64,000 nt of DNA from J051 sp040289295. Lineage in GTDB: Bacteria; Armatimonadota; Fimbriimonadia; Fimbriimonadales; ATM1. How positions within the stretch are numbered: position 1 is the stretch's first letter; each line of letters opens with the position of its first letter. The notes below the pieces were generated by a model that was not told the origin of the DNA, did no database searches, and saw nothing but the letters and a program-made list of their open reading frames with translations. The stretch is from positions 1 through 64,000 of the forward strand of contig PSLA01000003.1 of NCBI GenBank assembly GCA_040289295.1, in the 5' to 3' direction. The position numbers and the translations under genes are program-made. This document shows positions 24,631 to 33,019 of the stretch, one piece after another.

Positions 24631-25707
24631 CTACGCCGCGCCGTCGCTCTCTGACAGGCGCTTGGCTTGCTCGTACGCAAGGAGCGCGTCGAGCAACTCC
24701 TCGATGTCGCCGTCGAGCATCGCTTGCAAGCTGTGCGACGTGAAACCGATCCGATGGTCGGTAATGCGACTCTGCGGGAAGTTGTATGTGCGAATCTTCT
24801 CGCTACGATCGCCAGAGCCAACTGCGATCCGCCGCACCTTCTGCTCCTCGGCAGCTCGGCGCTCCATCTCTCTCTCGAATAGCTTCGTTCGTAGAATCCG
24901 CATCGCTCGCTCCCGGTTCTGCAGCTGGCTGCGTTCGTCTTGACACGAGACGACGATGCCGCTCGGCTTATGCACAATGCGCACGGCGGACTCTGTTTTG
25001 TTCACATGTTGACCTCCCGCGCCGCTCGCGCGGAATGTGCTTATCTCGAGGTCGTCGGGTTTTATCGCGATGTCGACGTCCTCCGCTTCGGGGAGCACGA
25101 TGACCGATGCCGCGCTTGTGTGGATGCGCCCGCTTGCTTCCGTCTTCGGAACCCGCTGCACGCGATGAATGCCGGTCTCATGCTTCAACTTCGAGTACGC
25201 GCCGTGCGCTTGAATCGAGATCGTTGCGTGCGACACCCCACCGATGCCCGTCTCATCAAGCGTTAGCACCTCCGCCTTCCAGCCTTTTCGCTCGGCAAAG
25301 CGCAGATACATTCGCAGGAGGTCACCTGCAAACAACGCCGCTTCCTCGCCACCGGTGCCGGGATGAATTTCGATAATGACGTCGCGTGAGTCGTTCGGGT
25401 CGCGAGGCAAAAGCAATAACTTCAACTCCTGCTCGACGCGCTCATACTCCCCAGTCAGGCGCCCGATTTCTGCCTCGGCGGTTTGGCGGAGTTCCGGATC
25501 ACTGAGCAACTCTTTCGCGCCCGCCATCTCCTCCCGGAGTCTCTTCGCCTTGCGATACAGTAGAACTACCGGCTCGAGCTCCGCGCTTCTGCGCCCAAGG
25601 TTCTTCAAGCGGTTGACATCCGACGCCACGTTCGGGTCCTGCAATTCCTGCTGGACCTGTTCGTACTGTTCCTCGATGTCGCGCAATTTTTCCCACATCA
25701 GAGCCAA
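24631..25707 (-). CDS. prfA: Peptide chain release factor 1
   Basis: 358 aa, standard length. Contains the PXT-type recognition region (RVPKTEASGRIHTSAA) and the catalytic GGQ in ASGAGGQHVNKTESAVR; it ends as usual for RF1. It releases peptides at UAA and UAG. Start TTG 25707 is supported by GGAGGT 8 bases upstream; the alternative ATG is three codons in. The methyltransferase gene prmC, often downstream, is replaced by the tandem palindromes. Confidence 0.95.
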   Translation of the reverse strand: MALMWEKLRDIEEQYEQVQQELQDPNVASDVNRLKNLGRRSAELEPVVLLYRKAKRLREEMAGAKELLSDPELRQTAEAEIGRLTGEYERVEQELKLLLLPRDPNDSRDVIIEIHPGTGGEEAALFAGDLLRMYLRFAERKGWKAEVLTLDETGIGGVSHATISIQAHGAYSKLKHETGIHRVQRVPKTEASGRIHTSAASVIVLPEAEDVDIAIKPDDLEISTFRASGAGGQHVNKTESAVRIVHKPSGIVVSCQDERSQLQNRERAMRILRTKLFEREMERRAAEEQKVRRIAVGSGDRSEKIRTYNFPQSRITDHRIGFTSHSLQAMLDGDIEELLDALLAYEQAKRLSESDGAA

Positions 25708-25739
25708 GCGAGTTTACCTCCGGCTTGCGTTTCGTCCTA

Positions 25740-25764
25740 AGGAGGGCGAGCGTCCTCGCGAGCC
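25740..25764 (+). repeat. Interspersed repeat, 'EGERPREP' type, copy D
   Basis: Copy with one change (GTCCTCGC), in the gap between the divergent prfA and hemW genes, just upstream of a TACAAT box at 25780-25785. Confidence 0.75.
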
Positions 25765-25816
25765 TCGAAGCGGTATGGTGTACAATGAGCTTGTACAAGG
25801 AGCAAACGATCAACTG

Positions 25817-26941
25817 ATGCCTCACCTCAACGGCGCTGCCGCAAGCCCCGTAGCCGTGTACGTGCATATCCCGTTCTGCCCGGCCAAGTGCGGCTACTGC
25901 GACTTCAACAGCTACGCCATGAGCGGGGAGATCGTTCGGCGCACGATGGATGCGATCGTGAGCGAAGTGAAGCGCTCGCCTCACGCAGGCAGACCTGCAA
26001 GCACCATCTTTTTCGGGGGTGGCACGCCCACTTTCGTTCCTACCGAGGCGCTCCTCGAACTGCTCGAAGCGGTCACATCCTGCCACCCGCCGATCTACGA
26101 ATGCGAGATCACCAGCGAAGCAAACCCCGGAACAGCAGACGCCGAGAAGTTGCAAGCCATGCGCTGCGCCGGCTTCAACCGTGTTTCCATCGGCGCGCAA
26201 AGTTTCGACGAAGCGGAACTCTCTGCGCTCGACAGAGTGCACAGTCCGGAAGACGTTCACCGCGCGGTCGCCCTGGCTCGCGAGGCGGGTTTCGAGAATC
26301 TAAACCTCGACCTGATGTTCGCCCTGCCGAACCAAACTATCGAGCGCTGGAAGCGAAATCTCGAAACAGCGCTCGCCCTCGCGCCGGAACACCTCAGCCT
26401 CTATTGCCTTACGATCGAACCAAACACACGCTTTTACCGGCTGCACCGCAAAGGCGTTCTTCCGCTGCCGACGGACGAGGCGCAACGCAGAATGTACGAA
26501 CTAGCGCTTGACATGGCGGAGGACGCAGGCTATCACGCCTATGAAATCAGCAACTTCGCCCTGCCGGGTTTCGAGTGCAGACACAACATCGCTTACTGGC
26601 GCGGCGAGGAGTACGTCGCCTACGGGCCGGGAGCAGTCGAGCGAGTTGGCACAGTGCGGTGGACGCACATCAAGCACCCCGAGCGCTATTGCCGTGCAGT
26701 TGAGCAGAGCCTGCCCCTCGCATGCGAATCGGAGCAGATCGACGAAGAAACGCTACGCTTCGAGCGCATTATGCTTCAGTTGCGCACGGCCGAGGGATTG
26801 CCCTTAATGCCTAACGACCAACTGCTCGCGCGCGCCAAACCGCTTATCGAGCGAGGCTGGTTGCAAGTGGAGGAAGGTGCGGTACGCCTGACCCGCGAAG
26901 GGCGCCACTGGTGTAATCGAGTCGTCATTGAGTTGGCGTGA
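25817..26941 (+). CDS. hemW: Radical SAM heme chaperone HemW
   Basis: 374 aa. The radical SAM motif CPAKCGYCDFNS near residue 20 has the CxxxCxxC spacing with Asp-Phe after it. That marks HemW rather than the true coproporphyrinogen oxidase HemN. FFGGGTPTF, EANPGT and SIGAQSFDE follow, then the C-terminal HemN-type domain. HemW inserts heme into respiratory enzymes. Start ATG 25817 has AAGGAG 14 bases upstream; an in-frame extension further upstream would run through the interspersed repeat and is rejected. Confidence 0.92.
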   Translation: MPHLNGAAASPVAVYVHIPFCPAKCGYCDFNSYAMSGEIVRRTMDAIVSEVKRSPHAGRPASTIFFGGGTPTFVPTEALLELLEAVTSCHPPIYECEITSEANPGTADAEKLQAMRCAGFNRVSIGAQSFDEAELSALDRVHSPEDVHRAVALAREAGFENLNLDLMFALPNQTIERWKRNLETALALAPEHLSLYCLTIEPNTRFYRLHRKGVLPLPTDEAQRRMYELALDMAEDAGYHAYEISNFALPGFECRHNIAYWRGEEYVAYGPGAVERVGTVRWTHIKHPERYCRAVEQSLPLACESEQIDEETLRFERIMLQLRTAEGLPLMPNDQLLARAKPLIERGWLQVEEGAVRLTREGRHWCNRVVIELA

Positions 26942-27087
26942 GGAATGGTCGGGCAGTGGCTCGGGCGCTCGGGGCTGTCCATCAGAAGGTGCGGTCTACA
27001 AGCCGCTCACAATGCTTCGACCACCGCTGCGCACATCCTCCCCCGCGTGTTCGAGTTCACCGAGGATTGACTCTCCCTGGCGCATTA

Positions 27088-29730
27088 CTACCGAGGACTC
27101 CTCTCGCGCCCGCTCTCATGGACAACAACGTTGATTAACTTGTCCGGAACCACCACGACGCGTGCGACCTCTTTTCCATTGAGCGCGCGTTTCACCTTCT
27201 CGCTAGCGAGAGCCTGTTGCTCCAGCAGGCTCTGTGGAGTGCCGGGCTTCACAATCAGCATATCACGGACCTTGCCGTTCACTTGAACTACTATCTTCAC
27301 CTCGTCCGCTTCGAGACATCGCTCGTCGGCGACAGGGAACGGCTGTTCAAGCGTGAACCCGCTCTTTCCGTAGGCATGCCACTCTTCGTCCGCCGTGTGC
27401 GGCGCGAACGGGGAGAGCAACAGAATGAGCGTCTCCGCCGCCTCGGAAAGGGCAGCATCAGTCGCCTCTCCGCTCGACGCGGCATCAATCAGGGCATTCG
27501 TGAACTCCATCAGCGCGGCAACAGCTGTGTTGAATGCGAACCGCTCAATATCCTCGCTCACCTTGCGGATTGCCGTGTGGGTTGCACGTCGAAGCGCGCG
27601 GTCCGCTGGCGTGGATGTTTTCCCGACGACGTCGCGCCAGTTCTCCACGTATCGCGGGCGTAGATCGGAAAGCACCCGAAACACGCGATGCAGGAAGCGA
27701 ATCGCCCCTTGAGCGCGTTCCTCCGACCACTGTATCGCCTGTTCAAACGGAGCTTCAAACAGTTCGTACACGCGCAACGCGTCGGCGCCGTACTTCTCGA
27801 CCGCCTCGTCCGGCGTAACCACGTTGCCCTTCGACTTGCTCATCTTCTCCCACTTGTAGAAGACATGGTCGGCGGGCAACTGTTGTGCTTCCTCCAGCGA
27901 GATAAGAATGCCCTCTTCGCCCACACGTAGAGATTCTCCCTCACGTGGTTTACGATAAGGCGTCGGAGCGAGCAACATTCCCTGGTTGCGCAGAACCGAG
28001 AACGGCTCGACGAACGACACCAGCCCCTCGTCGTACAGCACCTTCGTCCAGAACCGCGCGTACAGCAAGTGCATCACGGCGTGCTCCGCTCCGCCGACGT
28101 AGGTATCCACCGGCATCCAATACTCGATCTTCTCTCTCGAGAACGGCTCGCGGTCGTTGTGCGGATCGCAGAAGCGCAGAAAGTACCACGAGGAGCAAGC
28201 GAAACCGCCCATCGTGTCGGTCTCCCGTCGCCCATCGCCGCCGCACTTCGGGCAAGTCGTGTTCACCCACTCGGGGATGTCCGCAAGTGGGCTCTCGCCG
28301 GTGCCCGTCGGCTGGTAGCGCTCAACTTCGGGAAGTAGCACCGGCAGGTCCTTCTCGGGCACCGGGACGACTCCGCAGTCTTCACAATGAACTATCGGAA
28401 TCGGCGAGCCCCAATAACGCTGGCGACTGATGAGCCAGTCGCGCAAACGATAGTTCACCTTTCTCTCGCCCGTCCTACGTTCCTCGAGCATGCGATATAG
28501 GCGAGCCTTGGCATCTTCGCAAGGAACCCCGACCCAATCGTCCGGAGCCAGCATCACTCCTCCCTCGGCGACGAACGGCAACTCATCCTCCGCACCAACG
28601 GCGCTACCGACGACCCGTCGTATCTCGAGTCCGTTGCGCGATGCGAACTCAAAGTCCCGCTGATCGTGACCCGGCACCGCCATGATCGCGCCAGTCCCGT
28701 AGCCCATCAGAACGTAATCCGCCACATAGATGGGCACTCGCTCGCCAGTGAACTCGTTGAGCGCGTAGGCGCCAGTGAACGCACCGAGCTTCTCTCTGTT
28801 CTCAGCGAGACGGTCCTGCTCTGATGCGCGCTCCGCTTGCTCGCGAACTGCCGCCACTGCGTCGAGGCGATGCTTTGCCGTGATGCGCTGAACAAGCGGA
28901 TGCTCGGGCGCAAGTACGCAGAACGTAGCGCCAAACACCGTGTCAATGCGTGTCGTGAAAACACGAAATCGTGCGTCCCCATTGAACTCCTGCATGTCGC
29001 CGCCCTCTTGCTCTTGCGCAACGACGCGCCACTCGAACTCTGCGCCTTCCGATCTTCCGATCCAGTTGCGCTGCATCATCTTGATGCCGTCGGGCCAGTC
29101 AATCCGATCAAGGTCGTTCAGCAGCCGCTCGGCGTAGTCGGTAATCTTGAAGAACCACTGCGGGAGCACCTTCTTGACGACCGGGGTGCCGCACCGCCAG
29201 CACAGGCCGCCTTCGACCTCTTCGTTCGCGAGCACGGTTTGGCAGCTTGGGCACCAATTTGCTGGGTATTCGCCTCGGTATGCAAGCCCACGCTTATACA
29301 AGATCAAAAAGATGTACTGAGTCCACTTATAGAACGCAGGGTCGGACGAGTTGATCTCGCGAGACCAGTCATACGAGATACCCACAAGATCCTGCTGGCG
29401 CTTGTAGATTTCTGCATACTCGCGAACCATCGGCGCGGGGTGACGCCCCTTCGCGATCGCCTCGTTCTCGGCTGGCAATCCGAACGCGTCCCACCCCATT
29501 GGATGCAGAACGTTGAAGCCCTGCATCCGCTTCGCGCGGGCGAGCACATCCGTGGGGATGTAGTTTCTGAGATGCCCGACACTCAGTCCCGCACCGCTCG
29601 GGTATGGGAAAAAGTCCAAAGCGTAGAACTTCGGGCGGGTGGTGTCCTCAACGGTGCGAAAGAGGTCCGCCTCCTTCCACCGCCGTCGCCACGCCGCCTC
29701 AAATCGCTCCGGTTCATATCGGGAAAGCAT
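27088..29730 (-). CDS. leuS: Leucyl-tRNA synthetase
   Basis: 880 aa. Class I signatures: the HIGH-equivalent in SVGHLRNYIPTDV, zinc-type cysteines (CPSC, CWRC), the editing domain (about 225-420), and KMSKSKGNV. The C-terminal anticodon and Leu-specific domains are complete. ATG 29730 is preceded at 7 bases by TAATAT, so the message looks leaderless. The 146 bases between its stop and the hemW stop hold nothing I recognise. Confidence 0.97.
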   Translation of the reverse strand: MLSRYEPERFEAAWRRRWKEADLFRTVEDTTRPKFYALDFFPYPSGAGLSVGHLRNYIPTDVLARAKRMQGFNVLHPMGWDAFGLPAENEAIAKGRHPAPMVREYAEIYKRQQDLVGISYDWSREINSSDPAFYKWTQYIFLILYKRGLAYRGEYPANWCPSCQTVLANEEVEGGLCWRCGTPVVKKVLPQWFFKITDYAERLLNDLDRIDWPDGIKMMQRNWIGRSEGAEFEWRVVAQEQEGGDMQEFNGDARFRVFTTRIDTVFGATFCVLAPEHPLVQRITAKHRLDAVAAVREQAERASEQDRLAENREKLGAFTGAYALNEFTGERVPIYVADYVLMGYGTGAIMAVPGHDQRDFEFASRNGLEIRRVVGSAVGAEDELPFVAEGGVMLAPDDWVGVPCEDAKARLYRMLEERRTGERKVNYRLRDWLISRQRYWGSPIPIVHCEDCGVVPVPEKDLPVLLPEVERYQPTGTGESPLADIPEWVNTTCPKCGGDGRRETDTMGGFACSSWYFLRFCDPHNDREPFSREKIEYWMPVDTYVGGAEHAVMHLLYARFWTKVLYDEGLVSFVEPFSVLRNQGMLLAPTPYRKPREGESLRVGEEGILISLEEAQQLPADHVFYKWEKMSKSKGNVVTPDEAVEKYGADALRVYELFEAPFEQAIQWSEERAQGAIRFLHRVFRVLSDLRPRYVENWRDVVGKTSTPADRALRRATHTAIRKVSEDIERFAFNTAVAALMEFTNALIDAASSGEATDAALSEAAETLILLLSPFAPHTADEEWHAYGKSGFTLEQPFPVADERCLEADEVKIVVQVNGKVRDMLIVKPGTPQSLLEQQALASEKVKRALNGKEVARVVVVPDKLINVVVHESGRERSPR

Positions 29731-29737
29731 CGCGAAG

Positions 29738-29743
29738 ATATTA
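29738..29743 (-). promoter_or_regulatory. -10 box of leuS (leaderless)
   Basis: TAATAT on the minus strand, 7 bases before ATG 29730. There is no room for a T-box or leader. Confidence 0.55.
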
Positions 29744-29832
29744 TTCTACTCGAGCGGCAATCGCTTCGCGCCTCCGCTCTAAACCTCGCGTTCGTGTGTT
29801 GCTTTGGAATGGCGAGCTACGGCGTTGCGGCC

Positions 29833-31065
29833 TCAGGCAACCCAGTGCAGCGCAACGCCAAACGCCTTCAACGCCGCTCGCACAGCCAGGTCATCGTCAC
29901 CAACCTCCGAGGGCTTCAGCGCCTCGTCTGGCTCTACGCCCGTGCCTTCCAAACGTAGGCCGCCGACAGTCACAAACTCCATCAGCGGCAATTGCAGCGA
30001 GAAACCCTCCGGCAGCCGCACGAATGTCGAAGCGAGAACAGCGCCCGCGGTCTTTGTCCCAACGATCTTCCCCCTCTTGTGTTCCTTCACCGCGGCAGCA
30101 AAAATCTCGCTCGCGCTGGCACTCGACGGACTTACCAAAACGACTAGATCGCCCTCGAAGCGCTTGGCGTCCCTATGCGCTCGCGCTCCAATCGTCCACC
30201 CGTAGTCCTTCGCGACGAGCGCCGGGTCGTCCGGCTTGTCGGGGTTTGCCTCCTTGAATTTATTCGCGTCTGCACGGGTAATGAACTTGCCGAGCGGAGT
30301 GTATGGCGGCAAAACCTTCCCCGCAAGGTGGCTCAGGTTGGGAACCGCGCCGCCACCATTAAAGCGAAGGTCAATGATCAGCCGCTCCGCCTTGCGCGCC
30401 TCGTCGAACAGCTCGTCGATCGCCTTCGGATCGTAGCCCGTGGCGAACGAGTTGACACGAATCAGCGCCGTCTTGTCGTCAATCCACTTGAGTTCATCTT
30501 TCTGCACGACGGTGAACTGGGCGCGAACGATCTCGAAATCCAACTCCTCTTCACCTCGGCGGACTCGGATCTTCACCTTCGTACCCTCCTCGCCTCGTAC
30601 GTCCTCTACGCCGCGAATCGGCTTGCCGTCAGCTTCGAACAACAGATCCCCCACCTTGATGCCCGCCTTCTCCGCAGGCCCACCCTCGATCACTCGCGTG
30701 ACCAGCAATCCGTCAGAGCGCACCTCAATGGTGACTCCGATACCAACCGTTTTTCCAGTCGTGCGAATCTCAGCGGCTCGAGGTGTCTGCAGGTTCAGGT
30801 GCGAAAACCCAAACTCTGAAAACGCGCGGTTGACTGCCGAAGCGAACTGCTCCTGCGTGGTCGCCTCCTCAAACTCTTCCCTATGCTTCTCGACCAGAAC
30901 ATCCCAACGGCTGAAGTCCACGCCCTTGACATAGGCGTTCGACTTAATTTGCTTGCCGATCTCATCCAACACACGCTCCTTCGCTGCCGGCGAAATAGGT
31001 TGGGCAACTGCGGCGGCTGCCGAAAGGCAAACGCAAAATACCAAAGCGGCTATGCGATTTCTCAT
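29833..31065 (-). CDS. Exported S41 family PDZ-protease
   Basis: 410 aa. Signal peptide (residues 1-21, cleavage near AVAQP), a helical N-terminal region, a PDZ domain (about 105-180, VGIGVTIEVRSDG), then the S41 core. This has DLRFNGGG and the catalytic Ser in SPSSASASEIFAAAV, with Lys further on (VGTKTAGAV). C-terminal processing proteases trim periplasmic proteins. Start ATG 31065; no obvious operon partner. Confidence 0.9.
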   Translation of the reverse strand: MRNRIAALVFCVCLSAAAAVAQPISPAAKERVLDEIGKQIKSNAYVKGVDFSRWDVLVEKHREEFEEATTQEQFASAVNRAFSEFGFSHLNLQTPRAAEIRTTGKTVGIGVTIEVRSDGLLVTRVIEGGPAEKAGIKVGDLLFEADGKPIRGVEDVRGEEGTKVKIRVRRGEEELDFEIVRAQFTVVQKDELKWIDDKTALIRVNSFATGYDPKAIDELFDEARKAERLIIDLRFNGGGAVPNLSHLAGKVLPPYTPLGKFITRADANKFKEANPDKPDDPALVAKDYGWTIGARAHRDAKRFEGDLVVLVSPSSASASEIFAAAVKEHKRGKIVGTKTAGAVLASTFVRLPEGFSLQLPLMEFVTVGGLRLEGTGVEPDEALKPSEVGDDDLAVRAALKAFGVALHWVA

Positions 31066-31170
31066 CTGTTCAGGCCTATCCTCAAAAAGTCTTGGGTTCG
31101 AGCGGCATACGCCACACGGTCCATCTCTCCATACTGATTCTCCGTGGATTTCGCTCCCGCCCGGCGAAGA

Positions 31171-31920
31171 TTATTCCGCTGTCCTGCCTCCGTCCTGCGG
31201 TTCGTCGTACAGGAAACGGAACACGAAACCTGCTACCGCACCGCCCAGAAGCGGGCCGGCGAAGTACACAAGCAACTGGCTCACTTCGCCAGACACCACG
31301 GCAGGGCCGAAATAGCGAGCCGGATTAACCGCGCCGCCCGTGTGCTTGGCAGCCACAAGCCCGATGACGACCGCCGTAGCTCCGATACACAGCCCGAAGA
31401 GCTGCTTTGCAGCACGGCGAGGGTGGAACGCGGTCATCATCACCACGATGACGAGCACGAACGTCAGCACCGTCTCCACGCCGATCGCTTTCACCATGCC
31501 GAGCGCGCCCGGCATCCCCGCCTCGCTCACGTACATCGGCGTGCCCAGGTACGGCGCCATCCCGCGAAACACGGGAAAGAGCGCCCACACCGCGATCCCC
31601 GCTGCAACCGCGCCGATGAACTGAAATACCCAGTACGATACCGCCTGGCGGCCCGTGCACCTGCCCGCCAGAAGCAAGGCAAACGTTACCGCAGGGTTCA
31701 CGTGCCCTCCCGAGATGCCCGCGGAGAGATACACCGCAACCATCAGCCCGAAGCCGCCCGCGAGAGCCACGCCGAGCACGCCGAGCCCCGAGTCCCCCAG
31801 GCCGGGCATGCGGTAGTAGGCGTCCGCACACACCGCCGCGGACCCGCCGAACACCAAAACGAATACTCCGAGCGCCTCAGCCAATGCGGCGCGCATCAAA
31901 GGACCTTTCACCGTTTGCAT
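31171..31920 (-). CDS. Aquaporin / MIP family channel
   Basis: About 249 aa, six membrane helices with both half-helices: GGHVNPAVT and GGAVNPARY. The second NPA is followed by Arg, as in the selectivity filter. NPARYFGPA resembles water channels more than the glycerol-type NPARD, but the solute cannot be settled. Three starts are possible: GTG 31971, ATG 31920 and GTG 31911. A TATCCT box lies after 31971, which excludes it. AGGAG lies 9 bases before GTG 31911 but abuts ATG 31920, so 31911 may be the true start. Confidence 0.9.
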   Translation of the reverse strand: MQTVKGPLMRAALAEALGVFVLVFGGSAAVCADAYYRMPGLGDSGLGVLGVALAGGFGLMVAVYLSAGISGGHVNPAVTFALLLAGRCTGRQAVSYWVFQFIGAVAAGIAVWALFPVFRGMAPYLGTPMYVSEAGMPGALGMVKAIGVETVLTFVLVIVVMMTAFHPRRAAKQLFGLCIGATAVVIGLVAAKHTGGAVNPARYFGPAVVSGEVSQLLVYFAGPLLGGAVAGFVFRFLYDEPQDGGRTAE

Positions 31921-32028
31921 CTCCTCTTCGGCGCTGATGACTCGCCGACCCCTATAGGATACTCGCTCCACCCTTGCGGAGGGAAACCCGCTTAGGGTTC
32001 AATCAGTAACAGGAGGCAGGCATTTGGC

Positions 32029-32034
32029 TATCCT
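32029..32034 (+). promoter_or_regulatory. -10 box of unknown gene at 32041 (leaderless)
   Basis: TATCCT, 6 bases before TTG 32041. Confidence 0.5.
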
Positions 32035-32040
32035 CGGGTC

Positions 32041-32982
32041 TTGATGAATCCTGGGGAGCAAATTACCCTCCAGCCGAATCGGCTGGTTCTTGAGGCGGCG
32101 CACCGCGCGGAGGTGGACTGCTTTGGTTCCCTTACCGGCTTCCGGCTCTCCCTTCGGCCCGCCCGTCGATATCTATTTCGCGAACCCCCAAAGGTGCGCT
32201 CCCTGCAGGTCGAGCTATGCAAACCCGCCTTTGCCGCCCTCCTCCGTGAGGACGACTTGGAGGCGACAGTCGAAATGGTGATCGAGACCGAGCCAGTTGG
32301 CCCAGGAATTTGCGCTCTCTATCGCGCCGCGGGGATTCCTGTCGTAACCGTCAAATGTCGCCTTGGATTACGGCAGTTCGTCTATGAACGAGACGGCTTC
32401 TGCGTTGACTTGAGACCTTCGGAACCCTTAGTAGACCGGACAGTACACTGTCTGGTCGAATGCACCGAGGGTACTTCGAAATGTGGTTGCCTGCTCCGCT
32501 CAGACATTGAGAGGGTCCTGGCACGCTCCCTAGGCCAAATCGCCAGTGAAGTGGACTGCTTGGTACACCACCAGGTGCCGTTTGGCTACGCCGTGGGCTA
32601 TCGCCCCGACCTGCCCGGCCGAACTGCAAGGCAAACCATAGAGCTGGTGCTCGCCTTCGACCTCAGGCACTCACCGGCCGGCGAGGTTGTGCTGCCGGTT
32701 CGCGTGGAGACCCGGCCGGTCGAGGAGCGCGACCAGGAGTCCGTGCAGTTGGACGACGAGGTCGCGGCGTTCGCCGTCGCTGCCAACCTCCCGATGGTTG
32801 CCGTCGAGGCCGCCGGTGGCGGCCAGTATGCGGTAACCTGCAGCATGGAGGGAATCGAGGAGTGCATGCTCGCGGAGGACGACGCCAAAGAATGGGAGCG
32901 GTACTTTGAGGCGGCATGCCAGGGCGCGCTTGAGAGGGTCTGCTCCTCGTTGCGACGCCCCGAAGCGCAACACTCCGGGTAG
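32041..32982 (+). CDS. Conserved-looking protein of unknown function
   Basis: 313 aa, soluble, no signal peptide or membrane segment. I do not recognise a family. Notable parts are a Cys-rich patch around residue 140 (CLVECTEGTSKCGC) that could bind metal, a segment VDCLVHHQVPFGYAVG, and an acidic C-terminal third. Codon use matches its neighbours, and the start (TTG 32041) has a well-placed TATCCT box, so it is very likely a real gene. It lies 37 bases upstream of the amidase gene and may be co-transcribed with it. Confidence 0.6.
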   Translation: MMNPGEQITLQPNRLVLEAAHRAEVDCFGSLTGFRLSLRPARRYLFREPPKVRSLQVELCKPAFAALLREDDLEATVEMVIETEPVGPGICALYRAAGIPVVTVKCRLGLRQFVYERDGFCVDLRPSEPLVDRTVHCLVECTEGTSKCGCLLRSDIERVLARSLGQIASEVDCLVHHQVPFGYAVGYRPDLPGRTARQTIELVLAFDLRHSPAGEVVLPVRVETRPVEERDQESVQLDDEVAAFAVAANLPMVAVEAAGGGQYAVTCSMEGIEECMLAEDDAKEWERYFEAACQGALERVCSSLRRPEAQHSG

Positions 32983-33019
32983 GCAAAACCGTCAAACTGG
33001 ACACAATAAGGATCAAGGA

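Noticed and set aside
26942..27087. Small gene between hemW and leuS
   Set aside because: The open frames are short, Pro/Arg-rich and lack promoter or ribosome site.
27950..28430. Open frames in all directions opposite leuS
   Set aside because: Arg/Ser-rich shadows with no support.
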